Positions 1 through 11,157 of a DNA stretch of 64,000 bases are shown in pieces. The notes below the pieces were generated by a model, which saw only the letters and a list, made by a program, of their open reading frames with translations, had not been told where the DNA came from and did no database searches. Position numbers and translations under genes: made by a program. Source of the stretch: Prionace glauca (taxonomy: Eukaryota; Chordata; Chondrichthyes; Carcharhiniformes; Carcharhinidae); assembly GCA_037974335.1 (NCBI GenBank), contig CM075743.1:7451449-7515448 (forward strand). Reading direction: 5' to 3'. How positions within the stretch are numbered: the stretch's first letter is position 1; every line of letters begins with the position of its first letter.

Positions 1-1682
1 GTCATCAGCAAATTTCGACACCCTGCACTCGGTTCCCTCCTCCAGATCATCTATATAAATGGTAAATAGCTGAGGCCCCAGCACCGATCCCTGGGGCACC
101 CCACTAGTCACCAACCGCCAATCCGAATAGCATCCATTGACCCCCACTCTCTGCCTCCTATTTGACAACCAATCCTCTATCCACGCTAACACCCTACCCC
201 CAACTCCATGTCCCCTGACCTTCTGCAATAACCTCTTGTGAGGTACCTTGTCAAACGCCTTCTGAAAATCCAGAAAGACCACATCCACCGGCTCTCCTCT
301 ATCCACTGCCCTAGACACATCCTCATAGAACTCCAGTAAATTTGTCAGACACGACTTCCCTTTAATGAAACCGTGTTGCGTCCGCCCTATCAAGCAATTC
401 CCCTCAAGATGCCTCGCTATTTCCTCCTTAATGACGGTTTCTAACATTTTACCTACCACAGACGTTAAACTAACCGGCCTATAATTCCCCACCTTTTGCC
501 TGGCACCCTTCTTAAACAACGGCGTAACATTAGCCATTTTCCAATCTTCTGGCACTTCCCCGGAATCCAGCGACGTCTGGAAAATAACCACCAAGGCATC
601 CACTATCACCTCCGCCATTTCTTTCAGAACCCTCGGATGCATTCCATCCGGTCCTGGGGACTTGTCCACAATCAGCCCCTCCAGTCTGTCGAGCACCACC
701 TCTCTAGTAACAGTAATGTCATTAAGACCCTCCATTCCTACCACCTTTCCATCGCTAACACCCGGCAAATTATTCACGTCCTCCTCTGTGAAGACAGAAA
801 CAAAAAAGTTATTCAAGACCTTAGCCATATCCCCATCCCCTACCACTAGCTCCCCTTTCTCATCCTCTAAAGGACCAACGTTTACCCTAGCCAGCCTCTT
901 CCTTTTTATATATTTATAAAAACTCTTGCTATCCTTTTTTATATTAAGTGCTAGCCCAGCCTCATAGCTTCTCCTACCCTCCTTTATCAATTTCTTTGTC
1001 AATCTTTGTTGACATTTAAACCTTTCCCAATCCTCTTCTCGCCCACTGCTCTTAGCTACTCTAAACTCCTCCGCTTTTAATTTAACACTTTCCTTCACCT
1101 CCTTCGTTATCCACGGCTTATTACCTCTCCTCCTACTGTCCTTTTTAACCATCGGAATAAATTTCTGCTGAGCACCAAGAAAGATCTCCTTAAAGATCCT
1201 CCACTGCTCCTCAGCAGACCTACCTTCCAACGCGTTCCCCCAGTCCACATTCGCCAATTCTTCTCTCATCCTACCATACTCCCCTCTATTCAAACAAAGG
1301 ACGCGTGTCTGGGAACCCACTTTCTCCTCCTCCATCTGCACCAGAAACTCCACCATACAATGATCACTCTCTCCAAGAGGATCCTTCACCGCAAGGTCCC
1401 TAATTCTACCCGCCTCATTACATAGCACCAGATCCAAGATAGCTCGCTCCCTCGTCGGCTCCAACACACACTGTTCAAGGAAATTATCCCGGCAGCATTC
1501 CAAGAACTCCTCCTCGAGCCCACCTCGTCCAACATGGGTCGACCAATCAATATGCAGATTGAAATCTCCCATAACTACTGCCGTCCCATTCCTGCACGCT
1601 GCACTTATTTGCGCGTTAACAGCCCGCCCCACCTCCAGATCATTATTCGGGGGCCTATAGACGACACCCACTTCCCCCACAA
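1..1682 (-). mobile_element. LINE B copy 1: CR1-like ORF2, open endonuclease/RT fragment
   Basis: I translated the minus strand from 1680 to 1 in one frame and found about 560 codons with no stop, running off the window edge. It starts inside the endonuclease domain (VVYRPPN, then MGDFN, then GESDH with the catalytic His) and continues into the reverse transcriptase: [37 protein letters not shown] and the active-site box KFADD at the left edge. This order is that of ORF2 of CR1-superfamily non-LTR retrotransposons, which reverse-transcribe their RNA at a nicked target. The copy is 5'-truncated at about 1682, where it abuts intron sequence of the V-exon array, so it sits in an intron of that locus. 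The open frame and near-identity to the 24.7-26.15 kb copy imply a recent insertion. Confidence 0.9.
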
Positions 1683-1689
1683 CCCTGCA

Positions 1690-1965
1690 CATTAGTCCCT
1701 TCCAAACACATGTCTAACTGCCTTTTAAATCTCTTCTTCATTTTCAATCCATCGATTAGATTTCCCTTTAATCTGTTCTGTTCCAAGAACAATAATCACA
1801 GTTTCTCCAATCTGTTCACATAACCAAAATCCCCCATCCCTGGCACCATGCTGGTGAATCTGCTTTGTGCCCTTGCCAGGGCATTAACCTCCTTCCTCGA
1901 GTGTGGTGCCCAGAATTGAACCCAGTACTCCAGCAGAGACCTAATTAGTGATTAGTGAAGGTAGA
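1690..1965 (-). mobile_element. LINE D (old CR1-like 3' end), unit a
   Basis: Diverged CR1-like 3' region on the minus strand, equivalent to 6560-6950 and 11735-12120. It reads as the familiar C-terminal ORF2 and 3'UTR pattern (accumulated text such as the reverse complement of 'cccagaattgaacccagtactcc'-like sequence). It is shorter than the other copies because of internal loss. Confidence 0.5.
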
Positions 1966-1999
1966 GTGGAACTCCCCATTTCTCGAATTAATACTCCAA

Positions 2000-2320
2000 T
2001 TTTATTCATTTATTTATCTTGTTGTCAAAGGTCGGCTCACATTAACATCGCAATGAAGCTACTGTGAAAATCCCTTAGTCCTAAAACTCCAGTGCCTGTT
2101 CAGGTACACTGAGGGAGAACTTAGGATGGGCAATGCACTGAACCAGCACATCTTTCAGTCTGTGGGGGAAACCAGAGCACCCAGAGGAAACCCACGCAGA
2201 TAGGGAGAGAAAGTGCAGACTCTGCACAGACAGTGACTCAAGCCAGGAATTGAACCCAGGTCCCTGGTGCTGTGAGACAGCAGTGCTAACTACTGTGACA
2301 CTGTGCCATCCCCAAGAATG
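2000..2320 (-). mobile_element. HE1/V-type SINE (type 2 tail), only in unit a
   Basis: Reverse-oriented tRNA-headed SINE. The head complement near 2290-2320 carries an internal B-box-like element (GGTTCAATTCC form), followed by the conserved core containing the reverse of TTTCCTCTGGGTGCTC. The tail ends in the type 2 sequence with a T-rich stretch at 2000-2030. The SINE interrupts sequence that is continuous in units b and c near 6975, so it inserted after the units were duplicated. Confidence 0.8.
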
Positions 2321-2479
2321 CCACAACTGTTTCTCAATCTGCTCTTCCAGGTGGAGAGGTGGGGTGTTGCTGTCAGAGTGCACCGGAACCCAACTCCGGC
2401 ATCTCCAAACTAGGCCAGGGGACAAGCGTGAGGAGGGCCTGGGGAGGAGAGCTGGTCACAAGGCCCAGGAGTGAGATTC

Positions 2480-2670
2480 TGTTGAGCAGAGCCCTGTTTG
2501 TGTGAGTGAGTGTGTGAGGTAGTGAGAGAGAGAGTGTGTATGAGGGAGACAGTGAGAGAGAGAGAGAGAGGGAGAGTGTGTGCATTGTATACGGAGGGGG
2601 CAGATTTGGAGGAGAGTGAGAGGGAGAGAGAGTGAGGGGGAGAGTGTGTGTGTGAGAGAGGGGCATGATC
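2480..2670. repeat. GA/TG-rich microsatellite, unit a
   Basis: Mixed GAGAGA and GTGTGT tracts with no coding content. It lies at the same place in the unit as the (TG)n of units b and c and the much larger array of unit d. Confidence 0.8.
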
Positions 2671-3179
2671 AAATGTGGAAAAGAAATACTCCCAGACTTT
2701 TGAGGAAAACTAGCTGGTCATTTATGGGCAACATTTTACAATAGTTTCAGATGACAAGCCATTGTTGGGTCTATTTAGAGAATCCAGTGCCACTAATTGC
2801 CTCTGCAGGGATGCAGAGATGGGCTCCTTTGTTTGCAGCGTACAGTTATACGTTTCAGCATCACCCTGGAATGGAGATATCCCGAGCAGACACAATTAAT
2901 CGTTGACTTTGCCACAAACAGTCGCACCACCACCGGTTCCTCAAGAGATTATACTGGCAATGCATCTGGTAGAGACCTTACCAGTCTCTGTGAAACATAT
3001 AAAACTGTGGAGAAAAATAGATCCGGTATGGTCAAAAGTGAAGAAGGTGGTAATGTAAGGGTGGTGATGTAAGTCAGAGTAGCTCAAACCCTATCAAAGT
3101 GGAACATGGAGATACCCTGTGAAGATGGGATGCTGCTGTGGGTGGTTAGAGTTACAGTGCCACCACAGGCGAGATGACT

Positions 3180-3470
3180 CCAGGAAGGTATGGTGACACA
3201 ATGGATAGCACGGCTGCGTCACAGTGTCAGAGACCAGGGTTCGATTCCCGGCTTGGGTCACTGTCTGTGTTGTGTCTGCACGCTCTCCCCGTGTCTGTGT
3301 GGGTTTCCTTCCACACTCCAAAGATGTGCTCGTTAGGTGAATTGGCCACGCTAAATTCTCCCTCGCTGTACACAAACAGGTGCTGCATTGTGGCTACAAG
3401 GGGACTTTCACAGTAACTCCATTGCTGTGTGAATGTAAGCCTACTTGTGTCTTTAACTTTAATTCCTGTT
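3180..3470 (+). mobile_element. SINE (type 2 tail) nested in Gypsy copy a
   Basis: tRNA-like head with the B-box form GGTTCGATTCC near 3238, a core with the Cys/Val-SINE-like text up to CCAAAGATGTG, and a type 2 tail ending near TTTAACTTTAA. The same SINE is present at the equivalent place in copies b and c, so it was in the element before the tandem duplication. Confidence 0.85.
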
Positions 3471-4861
3471 ACAAGAATTGCACCCCTCCCATCCAGGTCA
3501 AAGTAGAATGAAGGCCCCAGGCATATGTGTTTTCACCAGGCATTGGGAAGGAAACAGAACGGATGGTTCATCAATGCAAGAGTTACGAAGATCAATGGGC
3601 TTCACCATCACAGGTGAATTTGCATCGTTGGGAATGGCCTGGTGAACCTTGATGGAAGTTAAACGTAGATTTTGCCGGGCCATTTCTGGGTCATATGTTT
3701 CTTATATTAGTTGCGGTTGTATGTGCTGTTGATGAAGTCCCCAACAGCCATGGACACCATTGATAGATTGAGGAAATTCTCTGCTATCCATGGCATTCCG
3801 GAAGTGGTTGAGTCGGACAATGGCACATCATTCAGTGTGGAAGAGTGCCAAAAATTCCTCAAGTCCAATGGCATTCACCATGTGAGGTCAACACCTTCCC
3901 ACCCAGCCTCAAATGGACCAGTGGAGCGTGAGGTACGAACATTCAAGTCATCAATAATAAAACAAGTAAACTGTCCTCTTTCTTTATGTATGGACAGTTT
4001 TTTGTCTTATAACACCACCCCAAACGTGACCACAGGGGTGACTCCAGCAGAGTTGCTGATGGGATGCCAGTTCAGAACAAAATTGGACATGATATTCCCA
4101 AATTTGGCAGGGAGTGTGCAGGATGGGCTAATCTTTCAGAAGGAAAACAGTGATTTGAGAAAAGGAAACAGAGTGTTTCAAGTGGGGGATGCAGTCTTGT
4201 TTCCAAATTTTACACCATCCTGGGTGGCCGGTGAAGAGAACAGGACTGGTGTCCTACGTTATGGAGATACAAGGCTGTCGGCTCAGGAAGCAGGTAAACC
4301 ATCGAAGGAGGAGAGAGTGATGGACACAGAGGACCAACAGGTGCCCCCTGCAGTTGGGTGAAGTTTGCCAGGGTTGGTTACTGGGATTTTGGTGGAGAAT
4401 GTGGGAGCGCAGCAACCTCTGGCTGTGGAGACTGAGGAACAGAAGCTGCTGAAGATCCACCAGATCCTGGATTAATGAGTCTGCCTTTCTCGTCTGTCCC
4501 GTCTGGCCCTTTAAACCTAGGAGAGTAAACCACTGAACTGAGGCACTTTACCAGAGCCTGGATTCCTCCAGACTGATTAAACCTTTGACGAATTTTCCTG
4601 TTCTTTATTCCTCCATAGTTGTATTTTGGATTTTGGGGGAAGGATTGTGGTCCTTTAATTGGGATGGGGGAGTGTTTAGAGGGTCATGTGATCGGGTCAG
4701 GCCCTGTGGATTCTCAAGCCTGGAAGCTGAGCCAATTGGCAAGAGGGTGCGTGCCACGGGTTGAGGAAGGTTTTGCAATTGGAGCCAGGGAGCCGAGTAG
4801 TAGATTTGCACTGTAATTCATTCTGACCTTGTTGTATAGATATATATATATATATATATAT

Positions 4862-5483
4862 TCTTACTACAAAGAGCAAAGAACGGTAAGCACATGAACA
4901 GGCCTTTCGGCCCTCAAAGCCTGCACTGATCATGTTTACTTATCTAAACCAATTGCTTCTATTCCTCTATTCCCTGTTTGTTCCTATGCCTATAGATATA
5001 CGTCTTATATGTGAGTAAAGTAATTGCCTCCATCACCTCACTTGGCAGTGTGTTCCAGGCCTCCATCATCCCCGGTGTGAAAAACCTTCCCCTGCACATC
5101 TTCACTCAACCTTTCCCCCCTTAACTTGAACTTGTGCTCCCTTGTAATTGTCCTTTCTGCCCTGGGAAAAAGCTTCCAAATGTTCTCCCTATCTATACCT
5201 GACATAATTTTATAAAGTTCTACCAGTTTGTCTCCGCCTCTGTCTTTCCAGGGAGAACAATCCCAGTTTATTCAATCTCTCCTCATAGCTAATACCCTCC
5301 ATACCAGGCAACATCCTGGTAAACTTTTTCCACACTCTCTCCAAAGCTTCCACATCCTTCTGATGTTGTGGTAACCAGAATTGGACACAGTATTCCAAAT
5401 GTGGCCCAACCAACGTTTTAAACAATTGTAACATAATTTGCCAACTTTTATACTCGATGCCCAGTCCAGTGAAGGCAAGCATG
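4862..5483 (-). mobile_element. LINE C 3' fragment nested in the LTR, copy a
   Basis: CR1-like 3' end on the minus strand. It encodes the ORF2 C-terminal pattern GIEYKSW, LVGPHLEYCVQFW and YEERLNKLGLFSLERQ, followed by a 3'UTR that contains the reverse of the AGGCCTTTCGGCC-type text. The related LTR at 48.9-49.1 kb lacks this insert at the AT-rich stretch, which marks the insertion site. Confidence 0.8.
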
Positions 5484-5574
5484 CAATATTGTTGGCAATA
5501 AAAGCCTTTATTGATTCAAGCCACATTGAGTCACCCTTGATCTATTGGAAGTTACTATGAAGACACAAAGCAAT

Positions 5575-5800
5575 GAGTTAAATCAAGTTCCAAACCTGTA
5601 ACGTCTAACACCTAGAAGGAGGAGAGAAGCGGGTGCATGGGAACACCACCACTGACAAGCTTCCCTCCAAAACACACACACTATCCAGACTGGGGAATAT
5701 ATCACCGTTCCTTCACTGTCACTGGCTCAATCCTGGAAATCCCTCCCTAACAGCACTGTGGGTGTACGTACACAGTGTTTGAAGAAGGCAGTTCAAGGAT
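5575..5800 (+). mobile_element. LINE R 3' fragment, unit a/b junction
   Basis: Short piece of the same repeat that is fuller at 33450-33872. It shows the text around CCATCCAGACTGGGGAATAT followed by the trace of a WNSLP-type ORF end. It lies between the LTR fossil and the next V exon in every unit. Confidence 0.6.
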
Positions 5801-5982
5801 AAAGGGAAAGGACGTGGAAATAGGTTAATGGAAATGGATAGAAATGGGAATATGGGAGGTCACTACTTGTACATGAGGAGTTGTGGTATTTTATTAATCT
5901 GAATTCACACAGCAACTGTCCTGTGTTATTGCAGCCAGATCACATTATCAGAACTATGATCAATCTTCTGAAATATTCTTAC

Positions 5983-6309
5983 CTGAGAAAACCTTCAGTG
6001 TTATAACATCTAAAGCACGGATATAGTTTTGTTCTTGAGTTCCACACCAGTATGTTCCTGCATCTGTCTCCTGAAGTCGTTGCATGGTTATGGAAAATTT
6101 ACCGATGGTATAAGCGATCGATGTTCTTGCATCAACATTCTTGACTCTCTCTCCATAAGTGCTCCATATACGATTGTAATAAGTTTCTGAAGTTTCCTTA
6201 CACCCCCAGATCTCTTGGTGTTTATACTGTGCTGCCTGTGGACATTCCACAGTGATGGTTTGTCCCACTGCAGCTTTCATCACTATCGAGGCAGTTTGTG
6301 TCCGTAAAA
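5983..6309 (-). CDS. IgV exon, CD300/pIgR-like receptor (gene C, third V domain)
   Basis: A 327-base exon (2+108 codons+1, phase 1 at both ends), bounded by an acceptor (TTTCACCAACAG) and a donor (CAG|GTAAGA). It encodes one V-set domain: B-strand cysteine in ITVECPQ, C-strand WGCKET, then YGERV, and the F-strand signature ETDAGTYWCGT, ending LKVFSG. The WxC pattern next to the C-strand Trp resembles the CD300, pIgR and CMRF35-like family of cell-surface receptors. The usual partner of that extra cysteine is Tyr here (TYYNR), so one cysteine is unpaired. The exon has no stops. In transcription order it follows the exons at 21.5 and 11.2 kb. It could be a third domain of one protein or the sole V of a separate gene. 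Confidence 0.85.
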
Positions 6310-6560
6310 CTGTTGGTGAAACATAACATTTTAAGAAAGCTGGAAATATCCCAACACCCAATTGTAGACAATCCTTCTGGCACAATGCTAGCCAGTGCTT
6401 CACAAGGGGACACACACAATTCCTGGGTGGGACTGGAGTCAAGAATCTTAAAGTGGAAATGGAGGACATTCGGCCTGTCATGTCTGTGCTCGCTCGTTGG
6501 AAATTTATTGTGCAATTGAATCCCAAGGCCCAGCCTCCCCCACAACCCTGCACATTAGTC
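6310..6560 (-). other. intron upstream of the 6-kb V exon
   Basis: Non-coding intron that is almost identical to 11485-11735 and 21851-22080. It holds the branch and acceptor region of the V exon. No further exon is seen. Confidence 0.6.
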
Positions 6561-6950
6561 CCCTCCAAACACATGTCCAACTGCCTTCTGAAAGTTCCTT
6601 TGGAATCACATTCCATCACCATTCCAGGTGGTGAATTCCGCATCATAACAATCTCCTGCATGAAATAATTTCCCCTCATTTATCCACTGGTTTGTATTCC
6701 AACGATTGGAAATCTATGATCTCTGGTTACCAATCCACCAGCGAGATACATTGATTAGATTTCCCTTTAATCTGCTCTGTTCCAAGGACAATAATCCCAA
6801 TTTCCCATCCGTTCACATAACCAAACTCCCTCATCCCCGGCATCATCCTGGTAAATCTGCTCCGTGCCCTTGCCAGGGCATTAACCCCCTTGTCCGATGT
6901 GGCACCCAGAATTAAATCCAGAACTCCAGCAGAAAGCTACCCAGTGAGCA
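6560..6950 (-). mobile_element. LINE D (old CR1-like 3' end), unit b
   Basis: Old 3' fragment of a CR1-like LINE on the minus strand. Text such as CATCCCCGGCATCATCCTGG and CAGAATTAAATCCAGAACTC corresponds to the common RT C-terminal and 3'UTR pattern. It is diverged, and present in all four units. Confidence 0.6.
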
Positions 6951-7217
6951 GGAAAGGTTGAGTGTTACTGCTCATTTTTATAACTAATATTCCCATTTAA
7001 TATCCCAAGAATCCCACAACTGTCTCTCAACCTGCCCTTCCACCAGTGGGGTGTTGCTGTCAGAGTGCACGGAATCCAACTCCAGCATCTCCAAACTGGG
7101 CCTGGGGACAAGTGTGAGGAGGGCCTGGGGAGGGGAGGAGAACTGGGCAACAAGGCCCAGGAGTGAGGCCCTGCTGAGCAAAGCCCTAAATCAGGATGGA
7201 GGGCAGAAGAGTAAGAC

Positions 7218-7219
7218 TG

Positions 7220-7270
<51 letters not shown>

Positions 7271-7470
7271 TGTGTGTGTGTGGACAGAGTGAGAGAGAGT
7301 GAGAGGAAGGTAGAGCACGTGTGTGATTGGGAGAGAGAATAAGAGACAGATAGAGAGTGTTAATGTGTTTGGGAGTGAGGGGGAGTAAGAGTGTGTGGGA
7401 GGAAGAGTGAAAGAGGCGGTCTGAGAGGGAGAGTGAGGGGGAGAGTCTGTGTCTGAGAGAGGGACATGAT
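7218..7470. repeat. (TG)n and GA-rich microsatellite, unit b
   Basis: About 30 TG dinucleotides at 7220-7282, followed by GAGAGT/GAGAGA tracts. It is longer than the equivalent in unit c, showing length change since duplication. Confidence 0.95.
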
Positions 7471-7984
7471 CAAATGTGGGAAAGACATAGTCCCAGATAG
7501 ATGAGGAAAATGAGGTGGTTATTTATGGGTGACATTTTACAATAGTTTCAGATGACAAGCCATTGTTGGGTCTATTTAGAGAATCCAGTGCCACTAATTG
7601 CCTCTGCAGGGATGCAGAGATGGGCTCCTTTGTTTGCAGCGTACAGTTATACATTTCAGCATCACCCTGGAATGGAGATATCCCGAGCAGACACAATTAA
7701 CCGTTGCCTTTGCCACAAACAGTCGCACCACCACTGGTTCCTCAAGAGATTATACTGGCTCTGCATCTGGTAGAGACCTTACCAGTCTCTGTGAAACATA
7801 TAAAACTGTGGAGAAAAATAGATCCGGTATGGTCAAAAGTGAAGAAGGTGGTAATGTAAGGGTGGTGATGTAAGTCAGAGTAGCTCAAACCCTATCAAAG
7901 TAGAAGGATGGAGATACCCTGTGAAGATGGGATGCTGCTGTGGGTGGCTAGAGTTATAGTGCCACTCACAGGGAAATGACTCCA

Positions 7985-8290
7985 GGCAGGCACGATGGCA
8001 AAGTGGTTAGCACTGATCTGTCACAGTGCCAGTGACCAGGGTCCGAATCCCGGCTTGGGTCACTGTCAGTGTCATGTCTGCACACTCTCCCCATGTCTGT
8101 GTGGGTTTCCTCTGGGTGCTCTAGTTTCCTCCCACACTCCAAAGATGCCCTGGTTAGGTGCATTGACCGTGCTAAATTCTCCCTCAGTGTGCCTGAACAA
8201 GCATCGGAATGTGGTGACTGGGAGATTTTCACAGTAACTCCATTGCTGTGTGAATGTAAGCCTACTTGTGTCTTTAACTTTAATTCCTGT
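7985..8290 (+). mobile_element. SINE (type 2 tail) nested in Gypsy copy b
   Basis: Equivalent to 3180-3470. tRNA-like head with GTCCGAATCCC as B box, core with GGGTGCTCTAGTTTCCTCCC, type 2 tail. It is slightly longer than copy a in the core. Confidence 0.85.
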
Positions 8291-9682
8291 TACAAGAACT
8301 GCATCACTCCCATCCAGGTCAAAGTAGAATGAAGGCCCCAGGCATTTGTGTTTTCACCAGGCATTGGGAAGGAAATAGAACGGATGGTTCATCAATGCCC
8401 AAGTTACGAAGATCAATGGGCTTCACCATCACAGGTGAATTTGCATCGTTGGGAATGGCCTGGTGAACCTTGATGGAAGTTAAACGTAGATTTTGCCGGG
8501 CCATTCCTGGGTCATATGGTTCTTATATTAGTTGTGATTGGATGTGCTGTTTATGAAGTCTCCAACAGCCATGGACACCATTGATAGATTGAGGATATTC
8601 TCTGCTATCCATGGCATTCCGGAAGTGGTTGAGTCGGACAATGGCACATCATTCACTGTGGAAGAGTGCCAAAAATTTCCCAAGTCCAATGTCATTCACC
8701 ATGTGAGGTCAACACCTTCCCACCCAGCCTCAAATGGACCAGTGGAGTGTGCGGTACAAACATTCAAGTCATCAATAATAAAACAAGTAAACTGTCCTCT
8801 TCCTTTATGTATGGACAGTTTTTTGTCTTATAAAACCACCCCAAACGTGACCACAGGGGTTACTCCAGCAGAGTTGCTGATGGGATGCCAGTTCAGAACA
8901 AAATTGGACATGAATGCTCCCAAATTTGGCAGGGAGTGTGCAGGATGGGCTAATCTTTCAGAAGGAAAACAGTGATTTGAGAAAAGGAAACAGAGTGTTT
9001 TAAGCGGGGGATGCAGTCTTGTTTCCAAATTTTACACCATCCTGGGTGGCCGGTGAAGAGAACAGGACTGGTGTCCTACGTTATGGAGATACAAGGCTGT
9101 CGGCTCAGGAAGCAGGTAAACCATCGGCGGAGGAGAGAGTGATGGACACAGAGGATCAACAGGTGCCCCCTGCAGTTGGGTGAAGTTTGCCAGGGTTGGT
9201 TACTGGGATTTTGGTGGAGAATGTGGGAGCGCAGCAACCTCTGGCTGTGGAGACTAAGGAACAGAAGCTGCTGAAGATCCACCAGATCCTGGATTAATGA
9301 GTCTGCCTTTCTCGTCTGTCCCGTCTGGCCCTTTAAACCTAGGAGAGTAAACCACTGAACTGAGGCACTTTACCAGAGACCGGATTCCTGCAGACTGATT
9401 ATACCTTTGATGGGTTTTCCTGTTCTTTATTCCTCCATAGTTGTATTTTGGATTTTGGGGGAAGGATTGTGGTCCTTTAATTGGGATGGGGGAGTGTTTA
9501 GAGGGTCATGTGATCGGGTCAGGCCCTGTGGATTCTCAAGCCTGGAAGCTGAGCCAATCGGCAAGAGGGTGCGTGCCACGGGTTGAGGAAGGTTTTGCAG
9601 TTGGAGACAGGGAGCCGAGTAGTAGATTTGCATTGTAATTCATTCTGACCTTGTTGTATAGATATATATATATATATATTCT

Positions 9683-10662
9683 TATTACAAAGAGCAAAGA
9701 ACGGTAAGCACATGAAGAGGCCGTTCGGCCCTCCAAGCCTGCGCTGATCATGTTTACTTATCTAAACCAATTGCTTATATTCCTCTATTCCTCTAGGGCG
9801 GCACGGTAGCACAGTGGTTAGCACTGCTGCTTCACAGCTCCAGGGTCCTGGGTTCAATTCCCAGCTCGGGTCACTGCCTGTGTGGAGTTTGCACATTCTC
9901 CTCGTGTCTGCGTGGGTTTTCTCCAGGTGCTCCGGTTTCCTCCCACAGTCCAAAGATGTGCGGGTTAGGTTCATTGGCTATGCTAAAATTGCCCTTTAGT
10001 GTCCTGGGATGTGTAGGTTAGAGGGATTAGCAGGTAAATGTGTAGGGATATGGGGATAGGGTCTGGGTGGGATTGTGTTCGATGCAGACTCGATGGGCCG
10101 AAGGGCCTGTTTCTGCACGGTAGGGTTCTATGTTCTATGTTCTATTCCCTGTTTGTTCCTATGCCTATAGATGTACGTCTTATATGTGACGAAAGTAATT
10201 GCCTCCATCACCTCACTTGGCAGTGTGTTCCAGGCCTCCATTATCCCCGGTGTGAAAAACCTTCCCCTGCACATCTCCACTCAACCTTTCCCCCCTTAAC
10301 TTGAACTTGTGCTCCCTTGTAATTGTCCTTTCTGCCCTGGGAAAAAGCTTCCAAATGTTCACCCTATCTATACCTGACATAATTTTATACATTTCCACCA
10401 GTTTGTCTCAGCCTCCGTCTTTCCAGGGAGAACAATCCCAGTTTATTCAATCTCTCCTCATAGCTAATACCCTCCATACCAGGCAACATCCTGGGAAACT
10501 GTTTCCACACTCTCTCCAAAGCTTCCACATCCTTCTGATGTTGTGGTAACCAGAATTGGACACAGTATTCCAAATGTGGCCTAACCAACGTTTTAAACAA
10601 TTGTAACATAATTTGCCAACTTTTATACTCGATGCCCAGTCCGATGAAGGCAAGCATGCGAT
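9683..10662 (-). mobile_element. LINE C 3' fragment in LTR copy b, split by a SINE
   Basis: Same LINE C insertion as at 4862-5483 (ORF2 end LVRPHLEYCVQFW, YEERLNKLGLFSLER), interrupted by the SINE at 9797-10141. Copy a lacks that SINE, so it arrived after the split of units a and b. Confidence 0.8.
9797..10141 (+). mobile_element. full-length SINE (type 1 tail) nested in LINE C
   Basis: Complete tRNA-derived SINE: head GGCACGGTAGCACAGTGG, B box GGTTCAATTCC near 9849, conserved core with TCCAGGTGCTCCGGTTTCC, and a type 1 tail ending in GAAGGGCCTGTTTCTGCACG and GGTTCTATG. Short flanking repeats of the CTCTATTC type mark the insertion. The tail resembles the 3' ends of local CR1-like LINEs, which would supply the reverse transcriptase. 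Confidence 0.9.
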
Positions 10663-10759
10663 ATTGTTGGCAATAAAAGCCTTTATTGATTCAAGCCACA
10701 TTGAGTCACCCTCGATCTATTGGAAGTTACTATGAAGACACAAAGCAATGAGTTAAATC

Positions 10760-10975
10760 AAGTTCCAAACCTGTAACATCTAACACCTAGAAGGAGGAGA
10801 GAAGCGGGTGCATGGGAACACCACCACTGACAAGCTTCCCTCCAAAACACACACACCATCCAGACTGGGGAATATATCACCGTTCCTTCACTGTCACTGG
10901 CTCAATCCTGGAAATCCCTCCCTAACAGCACTGTGGGTGTACGTACACAGTGTTTGAAGAAGGCAGTTCAAGGAT
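10760..10975 (+). mobile_element. LINE R 3' fragment, unit b/c junction
   Basis: Equivalent to 5575-5800, nearly identical. Confidence 0.6.
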
Positions 10976-11157
10976 AAAGGGAAAGGACGTGGAAATAGGT
11001 TAATGGAAATGGATAGAAATGGGAATATGGGAGGTCACTACTTGTACAGGAGGAGTTGTGGTATTTTATTAATCTGAATTCACACAGCAACTGTCCTGTG
11101 TTATTGCAGCCAGATCACATTATCAGAACTATGATCAATCTTCTGAAATATTCTTAC

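Larger units (their letters stand above)
2700..5570 (+). mobile_element. Gypsy/Ty3 LTR retrotransposon fossil, copy a
   Basis: Broken remnant of a Ty3/Gypsy element. Parts seen in order: the end of the RT/RNase H region (about 2740-2910), an integrase core (about 3715-4110, with SDNG and HPASNGPVER-type motifs), a purine-rich tract near 4635-4648, and a 3' LTR beginning about 4649 with AT-rich DNA and a polyadenylation-type AATAAA near 5500. The 5' half, including gag and most of pol, is absent. A SINE lies between RNase H and integrase and a LINE C fragment lies in the LTR. The fossil has several breaks and is shared by units a, b and c, so it predates their duplication. Confidence 0.75.
1683..5800. 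repeat. tandem unit a of the IgV array (V exon not in window)
   Basis: This matches the sequence that follows the V exon in units b and c, in the same order: old LINE end, GA/TG repeat, Gypsy fossil with a SINE, LTR with LINE C, LINE R end. The V exon that should lie to its left is cut off by the LINE B insertion and the window edge. Unit a alone has an extra SINE at 2000-2320. Corresponding points in units a and b lie about 4.8 kb apart. Confidence 0.8.
7520..10740 (+). mobile_element. Gypsy/Ty3 LTR retrotransposon fossil, copy b
   Basis: Same fossil as copy a: RNase H end, SINE, integrase core, purine tract and 3' LTR, with the 5' half missing. It is broken in several places. It carries the shared nested SINE (7985-8290) and the shared LINE C in the LTR, plus a later SINE inside that LINE C. 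Confidence 0.75.
5801..10975. repeat. tandem unit b of the IgV array
   Basis: About 5.17 kb. The V exon, the microsatellite flank and the boundaries repeat at a constant 5175-base offset in unit c (5983 to 11158; 7051 to 12226). Sequence identity with unit c is very high, near 99 percent in the parts I aligned by eye, so this duplication is recent. Confidence 0.85.

Noticed and set aside
7218-7300. CRISPR-like regular spacing in TG repeats
   Set aside because: Simple dinucleotide repeats without spacers; the genome is eukaryotic.
9797-9870. Possible tRNA gene (A-box and B-box-like sequence)
   Set aside because: It is the head of a SINE. The cloverleaf does not close, and the SINE core and tail follow. 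The same holds for all other SINE heads.
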